A stretch of DNA of 64,000 bases from Candidatus Altimarinota bacterium (GTDB taxonomy: Bacteria > Patescibacteriota > Gracilibacteria > UBA4473), in contig JAIPIF010000003.1 in the NCBI GenBank assembly GCA_021734785.1, positions 1 to 64,000 on the forward strand, given 5' to 3'. Below are positions 7,539 through 15,480 of the stretch, in pieces; the stretch's first letter is position 1, and each line of letters starts with the position of its first letter. The notes beneath the pieces are model-generated. The model was given only the letters and a program-made list of their open reading frames with translations, did no database searches and had not been told where the DNA came from. A program made the position numbers and the translations under genes.

Positions 7539-8012
7539 ATGAGTCGACAATCAAAAGATTTCAAAAAAGACATTGTTTTTCGTACGATTGAATGGGGTTT
7601 TTCAAAGGATTTTTTTACGAAGGCTGAACTATGGGAAGGATTGAAACTTTATCCTGAAAATTCAGAAGATGATCAACAAAAAAACAGTCGTTTATCTTTA
7701 AAAAAACAACTTTCTACGGCTTTCTTACGAAATTCAGAATACACAGCACACTGGAATCAAGAAACAATTTTTTATACTTCTGCGCAAAACAATGCAGGAC
7801 ACAGTGAATTTCCGGAAGACACAAAATTCACTCTCACAACCGAAGCAAAATTTAAGTACATTGATTTTCTCGAGCTCGAGCAGGCACGAACAAATGCGTT
7901 TTGGGCAAAAGTTTTTTCTCTCATTTCGATCGGGATTGCTTTGAGTGCGCTGGCAGTTTCTGCAATCATATCAGAGCCGATCAAACAACAAATTTTTGAT
8001 TTTCTTTTTTAA
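7539..8012 (+). CDS. hypothetical protein with C-terminal membrane helix
   Basis: 157 aa, not recognised. A hydrophilic N-terminal part of about 120 residues is followed by one strong membrane helix near the C-terminus (FSLISIGIALSALAVSAII). AT-richer than nrdD. It starts 9 nt after the glycyl-radical ORF and ends 1 nt before the transposase start, so it belongs to the same transcription unit. The N-terminal part could be a small helical domain; no catalytic motif is visible. Confidence 0.6.
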   Translation: MSRQSKDFKKDIVFRTIEWGFSKDFFTKAELWEGLKLYPENSEDDQQKNSRLSLKKQLSTAFLRNSEYTAHWNQETIFYTSAQNNAGHSEFPEDTKFTLTTEAKFKYIDFLELEQARTNAFWAKVFSLISIGIALSALAVSAIISEPIKQQIFDFLF

Positions 8013-8013
8013 A

Positions 8014-8613
8014 ATGCCCCTTTCCTTTTCCCGATCGAGAGAACGAAAACAGATGCGTCTGAAAAATTTCGATTACACACACGAGGGGGCGTATTTTGTG
8101 ACCATCTGTGTGCAGGATCGGATTCCGTATTTTGGAAAAATTGAGACGGGAAAAATGCGGCTGAATGCGTATGGAAAAATTGCCCGGCAAACATGGCTGG
8201 ATCTGCCCAAACATTATTCAAATTGTTCGCTTGGGCAATGGGTGATCATGCCCGATCATGTCCACGGTATTGTGTTTCTCCAAAATTTTGAAAAGACAAA
8301 TTTAAAGGAGGGGAGGGTTTCAAACCCTCCCCTAGCAAAACCTTTTTCCCCCACCCCTGTGTTTAAATCCGAAAAATCTTCCCCTAGCAAATCAAACAAA
8401 CAATATTCTCTGTCGGAAATCATCCGAGGATTCAAAACCTTTTCTTCCAAAACCATAAACCAAACCAATCCCCTTTCTTCTTTCCGGTGGCAACGATCCT
8501 TTTATGATCACATCATTCGAAACGAAAAAGAACTCGAAAAAATTACAGAATACATTGAACTCAACCCTCAAAACTGGAAGAATGAAGCTCCCTTTTTTAC
8601 TGTTTCATCATGA
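8014..8613 (+). CDS. REP-associated tyrosine transposase (RAYT, IS200-like Y1 family)
   Basis: 199 aa from ATG at 8014, where homology begins (RLKNFDYTHEGAYFVTICVQ). Shows the Y1 transposase pattern: the HUH motif in MPDHVHGIVF (about residue 80) and the catalytic tyrosine in YIELNPQNW near the C-terminus. RAYTs cut and join single-stranded REP hairpins. It is packed into the nrd operon: 1 nt after the previous stop, and its own stop overlaps the next gene by 4 nt. That suggests a settled, not recently inserted, gene. A perfect palindrome lies inside it at 8309-8333. Confidence 0.9.
   Translation: MPLSFSRSRERKQMRLKNFDYTHEGAYFVTICVQDRIPYFGKIETGKMRLNAYGKIARQTWLDLPKHYSNCSLGQWVIMPDHVHGIVFLQNFEKTNLKEGRVSNPPLAKPFSPTPVFKSEKSSPSKSNKQYSLSEIIRGFKTFSSKTINQTNPLSSFRWQRSFYDHIIRNEKELEKITEYIELNPQNWKNEAPFFTVSS
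8309..8333. repeat. perfect palindrome inside the RAYT gene
   Basis: AGGGGAGGGTTT, one C, then AAACCCTCCCCT: 12-bp perfect arms in a low-complexity part of the coding sequence. The word CCCCTAGCAAA at its end recurs about 60 bp downstream. Confidence 0.85.
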
Positions 8614-8846
8614 ACTACCTCCTCTTCACCACCACCCGCTGCCCCAAGTGCCCTGCTGTCAAAGGCTACATCGAGGACAACGTCGATTTTGACGGAGAAA
8701 TCCTGGACGAGACCGTCCCCCACTTCATGGACGAAGCCAAAAAATTTGGGGTCACTGCCGCACCACAGTTTATCGTTTTCGACGACGGCGAAGAAATTTT
8801 CCGCGGCTCTGATGTGGCGGAGATCGAACAATTTTTAGAACAGTAA
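8610..8846 (+). CDS. glutaredoxin/thioredoxin-like protein
   Basis: 78 aa, a complete thioredoxin fold with redox motif CPKC (Cys11, Cys14) and the cis-proline segment TAAPQF. It resembles NrdH-type glutaredoxin-like proteins. Placed between the nrdD parts and nrdG, it is the natural candidate electron donor for the reductase; NrdD enzymes of this type use a thiol reductant and not formate (family knowledge; the assignment here is inference). Overlaps the RAYT stop by 4 nt. Confidence 0.88.
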   Translation: MNYLLFTTTRCPKCPAVKGYIEDNVDFDGEILDETVPHFMDEAKKFGVTAAPQFIVFDDGEEIFRGSDVAEIEQFLEQ

Positions 8847-8893
8847 AAAGTTTTGAAGTTCTGAAGAATGAAAGAAAGGAAGCAATGAAAAAA

Positions 8894-8926
8894 CATTCGT
8901 CATTTGTAATTTTTAATTCGTAATTG
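8894..8926. repeat. AT-rich dispersed motif copy before nrdG
   Basis: CATTCGTCATTTGTAATT, followed by a second TTAATTCGTAATTGA word. A one-mismatch copy of the 18-bp core lies at 21290-21307, and a looser relative at 40891-40920. Confidence 0.4.
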
Positions 8927-8930
8927 ACTC

Positions 8931-9635
8931 ATGCTGATCGGTGGAATCCAAACCCTGACCCTCCTGGACTTTCCGGGCAAAGTCGCCGCCTTGATTTTTA
9001 CCGCGGGCTGCAATTTTCGCTGTGGGTACTGCCACAATCCGCAGTTTGTGCTCCCCGAGCAGATCAAAAAGCTCGCTCCAAACTTCATCCCGGAAGAAAA
9101 ATTCTTTCACTTTCTCGACACACGAAAAGGATTTCTCGATGGGGTCGTAATTTCCGGCGGCGAACCCACGATGCACGAGGATCTGCCGGCATTTTGTCAG
9201 AAAATCAAGGACCGTGGATTTTTTGTAAAACTCGACACCAATGGGACAAACCCCGAAGTATTGGAAAAACTGATCGAAAAGAAACTCGTTGACTTCATCG
9301 CGATGGACATCAAACATCCCCTGGAAAAATACCCTGAGCTCGTCAGTGTTTCGGTCGATCCGCGGGTCTTGAAAAAATCGATCCGCCTCATCAAAAAATC
9401 AGAACTCGATCATGAGTTTCGCACGACCGTGCTGTCGGATTACCACGGAAAAGCAGAAATTGAGCAGATCGCAAAAGCCGTCGCCGGCGCTCAGAAATTC
9501 ACGCTCCAAAACTTTCGTCCCGCCAAAACACTTAATCCGGAATTTTCTCAGTGCCAACCCTGCACGCCCGAGCAGTTGCAGGATTTCAAAAAAATAGCGG
9601 AAAAACACATTGCAAACGTTGAAGTCCTGGGATAA
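8931..9635 (+). CDS. nrdG: anaerobic ribonucleotide reductase activating protein (radical SAM)
   Basis: 234 aa. Begins with a typical NrdG/PflA-like GGIQTLTLLDFPGKVA, then the radical-SAM cluster CNFRCGYC (Cys27, Cys31, Cys34, binding a [4Fe-4S] cluster) and the SAM-binding GGEPT (about residue 76). It abstracts a hydrogen from the NrdD glycine, here located on the separate ORF at 7344-7529. Additional cysteines lie near the C-terminus (CQPC). It follows the glutaredoxin-like gene by 84 nt, with an AT-rich repeat between. Confidence 0.95.
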   Translation: MLIGGIQTLTLLDFPGKVAALIFTAGCNFRCGYCHNPQFVLPEQIKKLAPNFIPEEKFFHFLDTRKGFLDGVVISGGEPTMHEDLPAFCQKIKDRGFFVKLDTNGTNPEVLEKLIEKKLVDFIAMDIKHPLEKYPELVSVSVDPRVLKKSIRLIKKSELDHEFRTTVLSDYHGKAEIEQIAKAVAGAQKFTLQNFRPAKTLNPEFSQCQPCTPEQLQDFKKIAEKHIANVEVLG

Positions 9636-9645
9636 GTTTCTCCTG

Positions 9646-9966
9646 ATGAAAAAAGCCCTCCTCCTGCTTCCAATTCTTCTGCTCACGGCTTGCTCGACCT
9701 CCGAGTCCACCCCGGAGGAACAGCTGCGCCATGTCGCGCACAACCCGCACGTGCAGACGGAGGTTTCCAAACTGCAGCAGCAACTTGACCGCGGAGAAAT
9801 TACCGAACAATACGCGCAGGAAAAACTGAAACAGATTTTGAAAAATCGTGTGGAAGCAAACTCCGGCTCTCCCGAATCTATTCTCAAAAAAATTGAAGCA
9901 ATCGACCCCCAAATTGCCGAAGGATTGCGTCAGCAGATTGAGGCACAGCAGAACGCAGAAAACTAG
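9646..9966 (+). CDS. small putative lipoprotein
   Basis: 106 aa from ATG at 9646. The signal peptide has lipobox LLTAC (Cys at about residue 18), giving a mature lipid-anchored protein of about 88 residues. The remainder is charged, Gln-rich and probably helical; no known domain. It starts 10 nt after nrdG. Its TAG stop overlaps the stop of the convergent dehydrogenase in a shared CTAG. Confidence 0.75.
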   Translation: MKKALLLLPILLLTACSTSESTPEEQLRHVAHNPHVQTEVSKLQQQLDRGEITEQYAQEKLKQILKNRVEANSGSPESILKKIEAIDPQIAEGLRQQIEAQQNAEN

Positions 9967-10925
9967 TGCGGTGTGACCTCGTGCTCGAGTTTTTCTCCTT
10001 CGAGAAATCGCTGAATCGAGCCGATGGCCTCGGAGTACATGCGATGGATCGAGTCGTCGGCGTAGTATGCGATGTGAGGCGTGGTGACGACCTGTGAGAG
10101 GTCGATCAGTTCTTTGTATTTTTTAACATGGTCTTCATCCTCCAGGACATCCAGTCCTGCGTGGGCGATTTTCCCGGATTTGAGAGCTTTGAGCAGTGCC
10201 GCTGAGTCAATCACTCCGCCACGAGAAGTGTTGATCAAAAAGACGCCTTTTTTCATCTGCTGCATCGCTTTGGCATCGACCAGATGCTCGGTGTGTTTAT
10301 TCAGTGGAACATGAAGGGAAATCACATCAGATTTTTCCCAAATTTCTTCCAGATTCTTGGCGTACGTGAAGTGATTTTCCAGAGCGGTGCTTTCATCTTT
10401 GTGCGGATCAAACGCAATCACTCGCATCAAAAATCCCATCGAGGCAATCCGCGCCACATGTTCTCCAATCGTGCCGACGCCTACGATGCCGAGGGTTTTT
10501 CCCTTCAGCGCCATCCCGCGAAAATCCTTGTCGGAATATTTATAGTGTTCCACGTGTTCGTCTGCTTCACGGACATTTCGAGCCATCGACAGCAGCAGTG
10601 CAAAGACATGCTCCGCGATCACGTGGGCGCCATAGTCGGGGACGTTGCAGACCTGCACGTTTTTTTGCACGGCGGTCTCGACATCGATGTGGTTGTACCC
10701 CACACTGCGCGTGACGACGAGCTTGAGCGATTTGAGTTTCCCCAGCAGCTTCCGATCCACCGGAGCATTGTGTGGCACACAGAGCACTTCCGTGTCGGGA
10801 TGTTTTTTTCGAAGCTCCCGCGCCGAGGGAATCCCCTCTTCGATCGAGGCATTGCGAAACGTGCCCGTGACTTTTTTTCGATCATCCGGATCGACACCGA
10901 CAAAGAGAATATTTTTTTGTTGCAT
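9963..10925 (-). CDS. D-isomer-specific 2-hydroxyacid dehydrogenase
   Basis: 320 aa from ATG at 10925; a GTG at 10943 would add six residues. NAD-binding motif GIVGVGTIGEH (Rossmann GxGxxG), then NTSRGGVID with catalytic Arg, DVLEDE with catalytic Glu and TTPHIAYY with catalytic His. Closest in style to D-lactate or phosphoglycerate dehydrogenases; D-lactate formation to reoxidise NADH would suit a fermentative cell, but substrate cannot be set from motifs. A minus-strand TACGAT lies about 30 nt upstream. Confidence 0.92.
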   Translation of the reverse strand: MQQKNILFVGVDPDDRKKVTGTFRNASIEEGIPSARELRKKHPDTEVLCVPHNAPVDRKLLGKLKSLKLVVTRSVGYNHIDVETAVQKNVQVCNVPDYGAHVIAEHVFALLLSMARNVREADEHVEHYKYSDKDFRGMALKGKTLGIVGVGTIGEHVARIASMGFLMRVIAFDPHKDESTALENHFTYAKNLEEIWEKSDVISLHVPLNKHTEHLVDAKAMQQMKKGVFLINTSRGGVIDSAALLKALKSGKIAHAGLDVLEDEDHVKKYKELIDLSQVVTTPHIAYYADDSIHRMYSEAIGSIQRFLEGEKLEHEVTPH

Positions 10926-10971
10926 GGGTAATTTTAAATGCACGGAAATCGTACCACAGTGAGTGCAGAAT

Positions 10972-11661
10972 TCACGATTTTTTCAGCGAAAAATTGTAGG
11001 GGGCGATGAGAACGACAAACTCCCCTTTTGTGTTTTCGGCTGTGAAATGAGCGATCGCTTCTGCTACCGTGCCCCGAAAAACTTCTTCGTGCATCTTCGT
11101 CAATTCACGTCCCACCACCAGGACTCGGTTTTCTCCGACACAGGTTTTTAGCTCCTCCAAAAGTCGGGGAAATCGGTGCACCGATTCATAAAAAATAGTT
11201 GCCGTTTCGGCCCGAGCCAGAGATTTCAAAAGTGTCTGCCGTCCTTTTTTGTGTGGCAGAAATCCGAGAAAAGTAAACTGATCGGCGGGCACTCCCGCGA
11301 CGGAAACAAGCGTCGTCAGCGCACTGGCTCCGGGGATCGGGACGATTTCAAAATTTTGCTCCAGCGCCTCTCGCAGCACGCGAAACCCCGGGTCAGAAAT
11401 CCCGGGTGTCCCGGCATCGGAGACGAGCGCGACGGATTTTCCCTCCGGGAGTTTTTTGAGCTGCTCCGCAATTTTGGCCGGAGAGGTCTGTGCATGGCAG
11501 GATTGGAGTGGCGTTTTGATGTCAAATTTTTCGCAGAGAATCCGCGTGTGCCGCGTGTCCTCGGCCAGGATGAGATCGACTTGCTTGAGCGTCTCCACCG
11601 CACGGAACGTGATGTCTCCCAGATTTCCGATGGGGGTCGCGATGACGTAGAGGGTTTTCAT
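10972..11661 (-). CDS. rsmI: 16S rRNA (cytidine-2'-O)-methyltransferase
   Basis: 229 aa from ATG at 11661, where the family begins (MKTLYVIATPIGNLGDIT). SAM-dependent tetrapyrrole-methylase fold; motifs AEDTRHTRILC, LVSDAGTPGISDPG and IPGASALTTL are characteristic of RsmI, which methylates C1402 of 16S rRNA in the decoding centre. Length is slightly below typical (about 280), lacking part of the C-terminal region. An in-frame upstream extension to 11718 is unlikely. Confidence 0.94.
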   Translation of the reverse strand: MKTLYVIATPIGNLGDITFRAVETLKQVDLILAEDTRHTRILCEKFDIKTPLQSCHAQTSPAKIAEQLKKLPEGKSVALVSDAGTPGISDPGFRVLREALEQNFEIVPIPGASALTTLVSVAGVPADQFTFLGFLPHKKGRQTLLKSLARAETATIFYESVHRFPRLLEELKTCVGENRVLVVGRELTKMHEEVFRGTVAEAIAHFTAENTKGEFVVLIAPYNFSLKKS

Positions 11662-11706
11662 GGTTTCAGGAGTAAGTTGTTGTTTCCGTTTTTCTATTCC
11701 TTTCAG

Positions 11707-11730
11707 ATTCCGAAACAAGTTCGGAATGAC
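11707..11730. repeat. REP-like palindrome R1
   Basis: ATTCCGAA-ACAAG-TTCGGAAT followed by GAC. Shares the GGAATGAC tail seen in other palindromes of the window. Confidence 0.7.
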
Positions 11731-11744
11731 AGAAAGAAAAAAGA

Positions 11745-11770
11745 GTCATCCTGAATTTATTTCAGGATCT
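11745..11770. repeat. REP-like palindrome R2, inverted copy of R3
   Basis: 26 bp, from GTCATCCTGAA to TTCAGGATCT; exact reverse complement of 12098-12123. Each copy is itself palindromic (ATCCTGAA, 3 nt and a mismatch, TTCAGGAT). It encodes the last residues and the TGA stop of the GIY-YIG gene. Confidence 0.9.
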
Positions 11771-12075
11771 AAAATGCAACTATCAAACCATCCGTCGCTC
11801 AAATCTTCCCAGTGAGGATTTTGTTCTTTTATCAAATTTACTTTCCAGTCTCTGTGCCAATTCTTCAGCTGTTTTTCTCGTTCAATCGCAGCGTGGACAC
11901 TGTCAGTTTCTTCAAAAAATACGAGTTTCGTGCAATCATATTTTTTTGTAAATCCGTCGATCTTTTTTTCTTTGTGTTCCAAAATCCTGCGTTCTAAATC
12001 ATTCGTCACACCGATGTACAAAACGGAATCTCCGGGGCTTGTGAGGATGTACACGAAGTATCGATGAACACGCAT
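11746..12075 (-). CDS. GIY-YIG domain endonuclease-like protein
   Basis: 109 aa. Core motifs: YFVYILTS and LYIGVTNDLERRILEH (GIY-YIG signature with catalytic Tyr/Arg), then FTKKY, LVFFEE and AIEREKQLKNWHRDWKVNLI, as in the small UPF0213/YhbQ-type family. The cellular role of these small proteins is uncertain. The gene lies between two exact inverted copies of a 26-bp palindrome, and its C-terminal residues and stop codon are made by one copy. Lower GC than neighbours. Confidence 0.9.
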   Translation of the reverse strand: MRVHRYFVYILTSPGDSVLYIGVTNDLERRILEHKEKKIDGFTKKYDCTKLVFFEETDSVHAAIEREKQLKNWHRDWKVNLIKEQNPHWEDLSDGWFDSCILDPEINSG

Positions 12076-12097
12076 TGAAGAGGATTTCGGGATCGAG

Positions 12098-12123
12098 AGA
12101 TCCTGAAATAAATTCAGGATGAC
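12098..12123. repeat. REP-like palindrome R3, inverted copy of R2
   Basis: 26 bp, from AGATCCTGAA to AATTCAGGATGAC, identical to the reverse complement of 11745-11770; sits just upstream of the GIY-YIG gene. Confidence 0.9.
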
Positions 12124-12173
12124 AAGAATTAAAAAACTGACTTCATTTTGACACAGTTTTCATTTTTGCGAAA

Positions 12174-13724
12174 ATGAAGCAGAAATATTTATCCCCCCTT
12201 TCCATGAAAATCCTCGGATCCTCTCGGCCGCAGTGGGCGAGCAATTTTGTGTACATTTTGGCGGCTGTCGGCTGTGCAGCGGGCCTGGGGAATCTCTGGC
12301 GATTCTCGATGTTGGCGTATGAACACGGCGGGGCGGCGTTTATTTTTGCGCTTTTGCTCTGCAATATTTTTATCGTGTTTCCGCTCCTGATGATGGAGAC
12401 GATTGTCGGGCAAAAATTTCAATTTGCAGGACCACAGGCGTTTGAAAAAATAAAACGGGGAACCGGATGGATTCAGTGGATTCCGGCGTTTTTGGTGGCG
12501 GGGATTTTGCTCTACTACATGCCGATTCTTGCCTGGGGAATCAAATATTTGGTGCTGTCTTTTTCTGGAGAGTTTCTCACGGACCCGGGGAACTTTTTTA
12601 CCGAAAAAATCATCCACCTCTCCTCCGGCATTCAGGAAGTCGGCACGTTTCAGTGGGGACTGTTGGCGGCACTGGTGGCAGGCTATCTTTTTGTGCTGTA
12701 TTCCTTGCGAAAAAATGTCTTGAGTTTGGGGCCCGTGGTCAAAATCACGGCGACAGCTCCGTTTGTCCTTCTTCTGATTTTAATCATCCGGGGGATCACC
12801 CTCCCGGGAGCAGGAGCCGGACTGGAAGCCCTTTTTATTCCTGACTGGGGATCACTCGGAGATGTCCGCTTGTGGCAAGCCGCTGCGGGGCAGAGTTTCT
12901 TTTCTGCAAGTCTGGCCATGGGATATTTTATCATTGCCGGCAGTCATCGAGGAGAAAAGAAGGAGGTGATGAAAACATCCCTTTGGATTTTGGTGGGAAA
13001 TTTCATTGTGTCGATTTTTTGCGGTTTGGCCGTCTTTTCGACGCTCGGATTTATGGCGCTTCAGCAAGGAGTACCGATTAGCGAAGCGGCGACTGGCGGG
13101 CCAATGCTCGTGTTTTCCGTGCTCCCGACAGCGGTTTCTCTTATGCCCTGGGGAGCGATTCTCTTTGCGGTGTTGTTATTTCTTGTGGTAATCACTCTCG
13201 CAATCGATTCAATCTTTGGTGTTTTGGAAGTTGTCGTCGGGACGCTTCATGATCTCTGGCACAAGGTTCGATACCTCAAAGTAATGGCCTGGGCCTGTTT
13301 GATTTTGGCCCTCGGCTCTCTCCCATATCTAACCGGCGCAGGACTGTACTACTTGGACATCACCGATCACTACATTGGGACGTACGGTCTCTTGATTGTG
13401 GGGATGCTGGAGACGGCACTCCTCGCGTACTGGGTCGGTCCAGAAAAAATACGAAAATGGCTGAACCACACCGAAAAAGGACTCAAAGTCCCCAGGATTT
13501 TTAACGTGTTGCTGTACATTATTCCGTTGGTGTTGGCTTTCCTCCTGGGGGGGACTCTGTACGCCGAATGGTCCCAGACCTACGGCGGCTATCCGATGGA
13601 GTACATCATCAAATGGGGTTTTGTTCCATTGGGAGTTGTGATTGTGCTTTCCATCATCTTTGGACGACTGACATTTCAGCAGATCAAAAAACACGGCTTT
13701 CACATCCCCGGTTTGAAAAAATAG
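12174..13724 (+). CDS. sodium-dependent transporter of the neurotransmitter:sodium symporter family
   Basis: 516 aa, about 11-12 membrane helices. The first helix holds the NSS signature WASNFVYILAAVGCAAGLGN followed by LWRFSM, the Na+ and substrate site. These transporters import amino acids or related amines with Na+ (LeuT/MhsT type). Import of amino acids fits a cell that lacks their synthesis, but the substrate is not readable. A second ATG at 12204 gives a more usual N-terminus; a TTGACA lies at about 12150 and no Shine-Dalgarno site precedes either start. Confidence 0.93.
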   Translation: MKQKYLSPLSMKILGSSRPQWASNFVYILAAVGCAAGLGNLWRFSMLAYEHGGAAFIFALLLCNIFIVFPLLMMETIVGQKFQFAGPQAFEKIKRGTGWIQWIPAFLVAGILLYYMPILAWGIKYLVLSFSGEFLTDPGNFFTEKIIHLSSGIQEVGTFQWGLLAALVAGYLFVLYSLRKNVLSLGPVVKITATAPFVLLLILIIRGITLPGAGAGLEALFIPDWGSLGDVRLWQAAAGQSFFSASLAMGYFIIAGSHRGEKKEVMKTSLWILVGNFIVSIFCGLAVFSTLGFMALQQGVPISEAATGGPMLVFSVLPTAVSLMPWGAILFAVLLFLVVITLAIDSIFGVLEVVVGTLHDLWHKVRYLKVMAWACLILALGSLPYLTGAGLYYLDITDHYIGTYGLLIVGMLETALLAYWVGPEKIRKWLNHTEKGLKVPRIFNVLLYIIPLVLAFLLGGTLYAEWSQTYGGYPMEYIIKWGFVPLGVVIVLSIIFGRLTFQQIKKHGFHIPGLKK

Positions 13725-13740
13725 CAGGAGGAAGTACACT
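13713..13740 (+). promoter_or_regulatory. mutL promoter
   Basis: TTGAAA (13713-13718), 16 bp, TACACT (13735-13740), then only 9 nt to the ATG, so the mRNA should be nearly leaderless. The promoter overlaps the end of the transporter gene. Confidence 0.6.
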
Positions 13741-13749
13741 GCCCCCACA

Positions 13750-15480
13750 ATGAAGATTCACATTCTCCCGTCGGAAGTCTCTGATCAGATTGCGGCTGGA
13801 GAGGTGGTCGAGCGTCCCTCCAGCGTGGTCAAAGAATTGGTGGAAAATGCCATTGATGCCGGAGCGACCGATATTTCTGTGCGGTTTGAGCAGGGCGGAA
13901 AAACGCTGCTCGAAGTCGCGGACAATGGTACAGGGATGACACCGGAAGATGCGGAGAAATCCATCCTCCGGCATGCCACCAGTAAAATTGCTTCCATCGA
14001 CGATATTTTTTCCATTCGCAGTTTTGGATTTCGGGGAGAAGCGCTCGCGGCGATCAGTTCGGTGTCGGATTTTACGCTCGTCACGCGAGAAAAATCATTT
14101 GATGCGGGAACAAAACTTTCGCTCTCGGCAGGGAAAAATTTGAAAATCTCCCCCGCCCCAGCAAACATCGGGACGACCGTGACCGTACGAAATCTTTTCT
14201 CCCCCACGCCCGCGCGGCTGGCGCATCTCAAAACCGACGCCACTGAGTCGGCGGCGATTGTTCGGGAGGTCGAGAGTTTTGCGCTTTCGTATCCTCAAAT
14301 TTCCTTTCGCGTCGAACGAGACAGAAAAGAAATTCGGAGTTTTCCTCCGGAGGACTCAAAAGCTCGAGCCGCGCAGATTTTGAAAGAACCCGTGGAACAA
14401 CTGTTGGAAGTCTCGCAAAAAATTGGGGATGTCCAGATCACTGGATTTGTCAGTCAGCCAGGAGCCTGCGTCTCGCAGAAAAAGTTTCAGTGGATATCTG
14501 TCAATGGACGTCGGATTGAAGACTGGCGGATTGCGCATGCGGTGCGGGAGGCGTACCAGCAGTCTGCGGGAATCGAAAAACACCTGCATCCGAAATTTAC
14601 CCTTTCGCTCACGCTCGATCCAATTCTTGTCGATGTCAATGTCCATCCGCGGAAATTGGAGGTCAAATTTTCAGAGCCCGGTGAGATCTGGCGCGCGGTC
14701 AAAAATGCAACGATGTTTGCACTCTCAAAAACAAATGCTTCTTTTTCGCAAACCCGGGCTCTAGAACCCGGGTTGAAATCGCACCATTCTCAAACGGCCT
14801 CCCCTTCTCCCAAGCACTGGCGTCCCCCCACGGCTCCGCGAGCCTTTGATTTTTCCCGACAAAATTTTGAACGCGATCTTTCCTTTTCTCCAGAAGAAAC
14901 AACGAGTGAGATCGCCGGTGAGTTGAAACTGATCGGGCAGGTGGCACAGAAGTATGTCGTGGCGGAGGATGCGCGTGGAGTGTGGTTTTTTGATCAGCAT
15001 GCCCTGCACGAGCGGGAGCGGTTTGAGCGGTTTTGGAATGAACGCGAAAAACTTTTACAATCCCGGCAAAAACTACTCCTCCCGCACGAGTTGAAACTGG
15101 ACGAAACGGAAGCCGAGCAGATTGCGGCACATTTAAATGAGCTTGAAACACTCGGGTTTTCTGTGTCGGAAAAATTGGTGGTGACCGAAATCCCCTCGCT
15201 ACTGGCCGAGGAAAATCTGGACGAAGTGTTTGCCGATTTTGTTGAATTTTTTGCTACAGAAAAAGTGCGAGAGCACTTTACCGAAAAACTCCTCCGAAAA
15301 ATGCTGGAGTACAAATCCTGTCGCGGGGCGGTGATGTTTGGAGACAGACTTGAGCGTGAGGAAATGCAGCGACTGCTCGACGATTTCGCCCGAACCCAGT
15401 GGCGCAATCTCTGTCCGCACGGTCGTCCCAACCACTGGTTTGTGCCGTTTGAGGAACTGGACCAGAAGTTTCATCGATAA
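13750..15480 (+). CDS. mutL: DNA mismatch repair protein MutL
   Basis: 576 aa. N-terminal GHKL ATPase: IAAGEVVERPSSVVKELVEN, DNGTGM and FGFRGEAL (about residues 14-105). C-terminal endonuclease-type dimerisation domain with DQHALHERERFE, matching the DQHA(x)2E(x)4E nicking motif, plus SCRGAV and CPHGRP. It is therefore a nicking MutL of the kind used where MutH is absent. MutS is not in the window. A 24-bp near-palindrome sits in the flexible linker (14751-14774). Converges on ispE with no gap. Confidence 0.96.
   Translation: MKIHILPSEVSDQIAAGEVVERPSSVVKELVENAIDAGATDISVRFEQGGKTLLEVADNGTGMTPEDAEKSILRHATSKIASIDDIFSIRSFGFRGEALAAISSVSDFTLVTREKSFDAGTKLSLSAGKNLKISPAPANIGTTVTVRNLFSPTPARLAHLKTDATESAAIVREVESFALSYPQISFRVERDRKEIRSFPPEDSKARAAQILKEPVEQLLEVSQKIGDVQITGFVSQPGACVSQKKFQWISVNGRRIEDWRIAHAVREAYQQSAGIEKHLHPKFTLSLTLDPILVDVNVHPRKLEVKFSEPGEIWRAVKNATMFALSKTNASFSQTRALEPGLKSHHSQTASPSPKHWRPPTAPRAFDFSRQNFERDLSFSPEETTSEIAGELKLIGQVAQKYVVAEDARGVWFFDQHALHERERFERFWNEREKLLQSRQKLLLPHELKLDETEAEQIAAHLNELETLGFSVSEKLVVTEIPSLLAEENLDEVFADFVEFFATEKVREHFTEKLLRKMLEYKSCRGAVMFGDRLEREEMQRLLDDFARTQWRNLCPHGRPNHWFVPFEELDQKFHR
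14751..14774. repeat. 24-bp near-perfect palindrome within the mutL linker
   Basis: AACCCGGG and CCCGGGTT arms around a CTAG centre with a single mismatched pair. It lies where MutL tolerates insertions, like the palindrome inside the RAYT gene. Confidence 0.75.

Noticed and set aside
12124-12173. A transfer or mobile unit linking the GIY-YIG repeats to the sodium symporter
   Set aside because: The repeats frame only the nuclease gene; nothing else repeats near the symporter.
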